Source of the DNA: Leptolyngbya sp. SIO4C5
Lineage (GTDB): Bacteria > Cyanobacteriota > Cyanobacteriia > Phormidesmidales > Phormidesmidaceae
Length of the DNA stretch: 8,431 bases
Assembly: GCA_010671965.1 (NCBI GenBank)
Contig: JAAHIC010000150.1
Location: 1-8,431 of the forward strand
Direction: 5' to 3'
Positions 6,509 to 8,431 of the stretch are shown here, one piece after another. Every line of letters begins with the position of its first letter. Position 1 is the stretch's first letter. The notes beneath the pieces were generated by a model. It ran no database searches and was not told the origin of the DNA. It saw nothing but the letters and a program-made list of their open reading frames with translations. Both the position numbers and the translations under genes were made by a program.

Positions 6509-6854
6509 CGGGCAGGGTGGTAATGAGGATGTCGCCAATGGCGAGCTGTTTGCTGTGGGTAGCAACGACAACGGCTCCGCCGGAGCGGGGCTGGGCTTGG
6601 CCGAGGCGGGGGTCGAAGCAGGCAATCCAGGCGGCGGGATGACAGGCGTGGACGAGGTAGCCGTAGAGCCAGATGGGGGCTTTGCCTTCTAGGATGATGC
6701 CTTGGCTCCAGGCGATCGCCTCTGGTAGGGCTAAGGCTTTGAGGTCGCTGGGTTCGATGACGCCGTTGGGGGTGGTGAGGCGGATGTGGAGGTGCTGGTA
6801 GGCGAGGCCGCTTTGGGTTTGGTGGGGGATGAGGGTGAGGGCGATCGCGCTCAT
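6495..6854 (-). CDS. csx3: Csx3 (Crn3-type) CRISPR ring nuclease, stand-alone
   Basis: This 119-aa protein, the usual Csx3 size, starts at ATG 6854 without a clear ribosome site. Csx3 hallmarks are visible: GIILEGKAPIWLYGYLVHACHP (52-73), then FDPRLG (80-85) with D81 and R83, and H100 after a hydrophobic strand (AVVVATHSK). These match the residues used by Csx3/Crn3 to degrade cyclic tetra-adenylate, the signal made by type III Cas10, and so to switch off the response. It is the first gene of the five-gene operon and overlaps the fused paralogue by 14 nt, so the two are probably made together and may form mixed oligomers (inference; Csx3 of Archaeoglobus assembles as a tetramer around its ligand). 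A seven-residue QAQPRSG insertion between the DPR strand and the next strand distinguishes it from the fused copy. Confidence 0.92.
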   Translation of the reverse strand: MSAIALTLIPHQTQSGLAYQHLHIRLTTPNGVIEPSDLKALALPEAIAWSQGIILEGKAPIWLYGYLVHACHPAAWIACFDPRLGQAQPRSGGAVVVATHSKQLAIGDILITTLPDAAL

Positions 6855-6862
6855 GGGTGAGT

Positions 6863-6881
6863 TTTGAGAGGGTTTGAGAGG
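6863..6881. promoter_or_regulatory. Two 9-bp direct repeats one helical turn apart before csx3
   Basis: TTTGAGAGG occurs at 6863-6871 and again at 6873-6881, a 10-bp period. On the minus strand these read CCTCTCAAA and lie 9-27 nt before the csx3 start, around the expected transcription start. Phasing at one helical turn fits a protein binding in tandem, though it could also act in the RNA leader. No known motif is matched. Confidence 0.45.
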
Positions 6882-6882
6882 T

Positions 6883-6919
6883 AGATTAGCATGGCTTTGG
6901 AAGTGTTTGTTTCCAAAGC
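6883..6919 (-). promoter_or_regulatory. Probable csx3 operon promoter overlapped by a palindromic operator
   Basis: On the minus strand, TGCTAATCT (6883-6891) matches an extended -10 element (TGn plus TAATCT), placing transcription start near 6876 and giving a leader of about 20 nt. Immediately upstream is a perfect 9-bp dyad, GCTTTGGAA at 6894-6902 and TTCCAAAGC at 6911-6919 with 8 nt between, where the -35 region would lie. That is a typical repressor-operator position. The WYL and CARF-winged-helix proteins encoded downstream are natural candidates to bind it (inference). As RNA the dyad could also end transcription from the mntA side, but no T-run follows on that strand. Confidence 0.5.
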
Positions 6920-6938
6920 AGCGATCGCCTTTGAGGGA

Positions 6939-7079
6939 CTAAAACTGAGTGAGCCAGTTTGTGAAATGAGCAAGTTCAGTGTTGATTTGTGCTAAGAGAT
7001 TAGGCGCTTTTGCAATCAGTTCTCCAAGCTGAGCATGAATAAGCTTATGGCCATAGATGTGTCGAATAACGTGGCGAAA
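6939..7079 (-). pseudogene. 3' remnant of a HepT-like HEPN toxin gene
   Basis: A minus-strand frame, shifted relative to the mntA-like gene, reads FRHVIRHIYGHKLIHAQLGE, continues with LIAKAPNLLAQINTELAHFT and stops at TAG 6939-6941 (46 codons). FRHVIRHIY contains RX4HXY (R2, H7, Y9 of the fragment), the catalytic signature of HepT/HEPN RNase toxins, and the helices after it fit the C-terminal part of that family (about 140-160 aa when whole). Homology begins exactly where the antitoxin's natural end should be, near 7080. Around 100 upstream codons, including most of the HEPN bundle, are missing. It has no start of its own and overlaps the 3' end of the antitoxin gene. It is a deletion relic, almost certainly inactive. 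Confidence 0.75.
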
Positions 7080-7450
7080 ATGTCGATGCCTTCTTGCTCA
7101 ATCATGTGCTTTAAGAGTTCTGAGGTACAGTTTTCTGGGTCGATTAAGTCTACGTCAAAGTCGGGGGTAATTTCGTTGAGGGCTGCGAGGGCTTTATAAA
7201 AGTCGGTGGGGGAGATTCCCCAGACGGCTAGGTCAATATCTGACCAGTGGGTAAAGCTTTCTGGTTGGGTGATGGAGCCAAAGGCGACGACTCGCTGGGC
7301 GTGAAAATCGCTTCGCAGGAGGTGGGCGAGTTGAGAAACTATTTGCCAAGCTTTCTCCCATTTTGCGGGAGCAAGGCTGGCCTCAAAATTACGTGTCGGA
7401 TCAAACTGGCGTAGCTCGGTGGCTGTGAGCTGATCAACTGTTCTGCTCAA
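7016..7450 (-). CDS. MntA-like nucleotidyltransferase antitoxin with an aberrant C-terminal tail
   Basis: In HepT-MntA systems this minimal nucleotidyltransferase AMPylates and silences the HEPN toxin. The start is TTG 7450, backed by a strong GGAGG 8 nt upstream; no better ATG follows nearby. The catalytic pattern is present: G58-S59 in VVAFGSITQ, then D71 and D73 in HWSDIDLAVWG, and a third acidic residue in FDVDLID (D101). The body matches a cyanobacterial subfamily that normally ends just after an EGI-(E/D)-(I/V) motif, here IEQEGIDI (residues 117-124). The last 20 residues (FATLFDTS...LSLEN) are read out of frame through the toxin remnant, so the gene is a fusion product of the deletion, 144 aa instead of about 124. 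The nucleotidyltransferase fold itself appears intact. It lies between the CRISPR terminator and the csx3 promoter, but its own promoter is separate. Confidence 0.85.
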   Translation of the reverse strand: MSRTVDQLTATELRQFDPTRNFEASLAPAKWEKAWQIVSQLAHLLRSDFHAQRVVAFGSITQPESFTHWSDIDLAVWGISPTDFYKALAALNEITPDFDVDLIDPENCTSELLKHMIEQEGIDIFATLFDTSMAISLFMLSLEN

Positions 7451-7458
7451 TGGGCTAA

Positions 7459-7463
7459 CCTCC
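7459..7463 (-). promoter_or_regulatory. Ribosome binding site deciding the TTG start of the mntA-like gene
   Basis: GGAGG on the minus strand stands 8 nt before TTG 7450 (GGAGGTTAGCCCATTG). No ATG or GTG lies at a suitable distance, so translation very probably begins at the TTG, a start often found in tightly dosed antitoxin genes. Confidence 0.75.
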
Positions 7464-7480
7464 GGTTGGAAGGTGCCTAC

Positions 7481-7496
7481 TTTATCAGTTTATCAG
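7481..7496. promoter_or_regulatory. Tandem 8-bp repeat in the mntA promoter region
   Basis: CTGATAAA occurs twice head to tail on the minus strand, 31-46 nt before the TTG start. Its bases supply -10-like hexamers (TGATAAACT, TGATAAAGT), and the duplication could be an autoregulatory site, as is common for toxin-antitoxin operons. That role is inference. Confidence 0.35.
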
Positions 7497-7556
7497 GGCT
7501 GAGGGGAAGTCGTTGGCTAAGAATATTTCTGAAGTTTCTAATAGGTGGGCATGGGT

Positions 7557-7588
7557 CATAGCGGTAGCTCTCTGGCATCGGCGCTATG
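7557..7588. repeat. Inverted repeat in the gap between mntA and the CRISPR terminator
   Basis: CATAGCG (7557-7563) and CGCTATG (7582-7588) form a perfect 7-bp dyad around 18 nt. It lies in the 184-nt stretch 7451-7634, which has no credible open frame or tRNA. It could be an operator or -35-distal element for the leftward mntA gene. Apart from this dyad, the ribosome site and the 8-bp tandem repeat, I see nothing else in that stretch. Confidence 0.3.
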
Positions 7589-7634
7589 GCTTAATCTTGC
7601 TTACTTAAGCGGATTGATGTGGGGGCAGAAAGAT

Positions 7635-7677
7635 AAAAGCGATCGCGCTTTTGTATTTGTTTGAGGCGATCGCTTTT
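7635..7677. terminator. Bidirectional hairpin terminator at the trailer end of the CRISPR array
   Basis: AAAAGCGATCGC (7635-7646) pairs with GCGATCGCTTTT (7666-7677) through 12 bp, loop 19 nt. Leftward transcription leaves the stem into TTTTATCTTTCT, and rightward into TTTTGTTGTTTTG, so it can work both ways. Both arms carry a HIP1 octamer. A second, mutually exclusive hairpin is possible at 7635-7652 (AAAAGCG-ATCG-CGCTTTT). It begins 3 nt beyond the last CRISPR repeat, as expected for the end of the leftward pre-crRNA. Confidence 0.75.
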
Positions 7678-7680
7678 GTT

Positions 7681-7715
7681 GTTTTGATTGTTCCGAATTA
7701 GACCTTTCGGTTGGG
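7681..7715 (-). repeat. Degenerate terminal CRISPR repeat (trailer end)
   Basis: This unit keeps TTCCGAATTA and TTCGGTTGGG of the array repeat, but differs by three substitutions between them and is scrambled and one base short over the first ten bases (GTTTTGATTG against GTTTCCAACTA). In the minus-strand sense, the damaged part is the 3' handle of the final repeat. A decayed repeat marks the leader-distal end, placing the leader to the right of the window. Confidence 0.85.
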
Positions 7716-8431
7716 TGTTCTGGTTATCGGTGGTGGTTTTGCAGGTTGTTTAAATGCATATCTGTTTCCAACTATTCCGAATTAAGCCCTTCGGTTGGGT
7801 ATTCTCGGAGGTTCGGTAGACCGCTGTTGGTCAGTAGTAAGGTTTCCAACTATTCCGAATTAAGCCCTTCGGTTGGGGCTAGTGGTTATGAGTTTGATGT
7901 CAACAAAGACACAGTGTTTCCAACTATTCCGAATTAAGCCCTTCGGTTGGGGTTTTAGATTATCAAGAAGCAGCTCTTTGGCAAGCCACCGATGCGATGG
8001 GTTTCCAACTATTCCGAATTAAGCCCTTCGGTTGGGACATGGAGACATGCTTTGAAGGCGACTACCTGGTCCACGCGGGTTTCCAACTATTCCGAATTAA
8101 GCCCTTCGGTTGGGTGGTCCTCTTAATCAGTTTCGCACTTCATGTAAAGATGCCGGAGTTTCCAACTATTCCGAATTAAGCCCTTCGGTTGGGTTTAGAA
8201 CTGACTATCGCACATATCGAACTCAAAGCAGATAAGTTTCCAACTATTCCGAATTAAGCCCTTCGGTTGGGTAATCAAGATGTCAATATGTGGGTAACCG
8301 CCCATGAAGAAGGGTTTCCAACTATTCCGAATTAAGCCCTTCGGTTGGGTCGCTGCATCCTCAGAAATCGCTCGTGCCGAAGCTGCCGAAGCTCATTACG
8401 GGTTTCCAACTATTCCGAATTAAGCCCTTCA
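7681..8431 (-). CRISPR. CRISPR array, type III-like, transcribed leftward, cut by the window end
   Basis: The 36-bp repeat begins GTTTCCAACTATTCCGAA and ends CCCTTCGGTTGGG on the plus strand. Identical full copies start at 7764, 7842, 7916, 8001, 8079, 8158, 8236 and 8314; a ninth begins at 8402 and runs off the window, and a degenerate one lies at 7681. The nine spacers measure 48, 42, 38, 49, 42, 43, 42, 42 and 52 nt, all different. Such variable and long spacers are usual for type III arrays. On the minus strand the repeat ends TTGGAAAC, the kind of 8-nt tag found on cyanobacterial crRNAs, and CCGAA/TTCGG plus CCAA/TTGG can form a bulged stem. No Cas6 gene is in the window. Open frames across this region on the plus strand are repeat artefacts (VSNYSELSPSVG repeated) and are not genes. 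Confidence 0.98.

Noticed and set aside
6509..6625. N-terminal 39-residue extension of the Csx3-ATPase gene
   Set aside because: It is read from inside csx3 in another frame, is Pro/Ser/Ala-rich with no domain, and the ATG at 6508 begins directly at the Csx3 fold.
6908..6917. Possible stray CRISPR repeat start (GTTTCCAA) before csx3
   Set aside because: Only eight bases match the array repeat, and they are part of a local 9-bp dyad that explains them better.
7635..7677. HIP1 palindromes as regulatory sites throughout the window
   Set aside because: GCGATCGC is a general cyanobacterial genome signature present about 17 times, mostly inside genes; only the pair forming the terminator stem is treated as functional.
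7451..7680. tRNA or small gene between mntA and the array
   Set aside because: No cloverleaf or CCA end is visible, and open frames are short without ribosome sites; dyads and the terminator account for the structure seen.
7746..8179. Plus-strand open frames in the array encoding repeated VSNYSELSPSVG or FQLFRIKPFGW peptides
   Set aside because: They are CRISPR repeats read as protein, with no ribosome site, and change frame with spacer length.

Overview
The window looks like part of a cyanobacterial mobile replicon, most likely a plasmid. About 17 copies of the HIP1 octamer GCGATCGC are scattered through it, a density typical of cyanobacteria. The left end carries a MobF-type conjugative relaxase and a probable accessory DNA-binding protein. 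The middle carries a compact operon of type III CRISPR accessory genes, of which the WYL-type regulator belongs to a family I know only from cyanobacterial CRISPR loci. Every credible gene is on the minus strand, so the locus reads right to left.

Right to left the layout is as follows. (1) 7681-8431 is a CRISPR array with eight full 36-bp repeats, one degenerate terminal repeat and one cut by the window edge. Spacers are 38-52 nt. The repeat reads as ...GGAAAC-3' on the minus strand, so transcription is leftward and the leader lies beyond the window. (2) 7635-7677 is a hairpin terminator at the trailer end of the array. (3) 6939-7450 is a broken HepT-MntA type toxin-antitoxin pair. The MntA-like nucleotidyltransferase is whole, but only the last 46 codons of the HEPN toxin remain, out of frame with it. 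(4) 6863-6919 is a promoter and operator-like region. (5) 2564-6854 is a five-gene operon: csx3, a csx3-P-loop ATPase fusion, a CARF-winged-helix protein, a TIGR03985/WYL regulator, and a RelA/SpoT-like HD hydrolase. The junctions are 14-nt overlap, 5-nt gap, 9-nt gap and 11-nt overlap. (6) 839-2404 is the relaxase, preceded by an open 61-codon tail of a lost gene. (7) 15-707 is the accessory protein, ending in a perfect 19-bp inverted repeat at the window edge.

The operon looks like a second-messenger module of a type III system. The CARF protein would sense cyclic oligoadenylate, the two Csx3 proteins would degrade it or be controlled by it, the WYL protein would regulate transcription, and the HD enzyme would hydrolyse a nucleotide, perhaps an alarmone. 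No Cas10, Cmr/Csm, Cas6, Cas1/Cas2 or complete HEPN effector is present; if the system is complete, those genes lie outside the window. The HD gene's translational coupling to the CRISPR genes and the presence of two Csx3 forms side by side are the least ordinary parts. The CRISPR block seems to have landed in, or replaced part of, a conjugation operon, with a junction near 2567. Both window ends look like assembly break points: an inverted repeat begins exactly at base 1, and the last base departs from the CRISPR repeat consensus.
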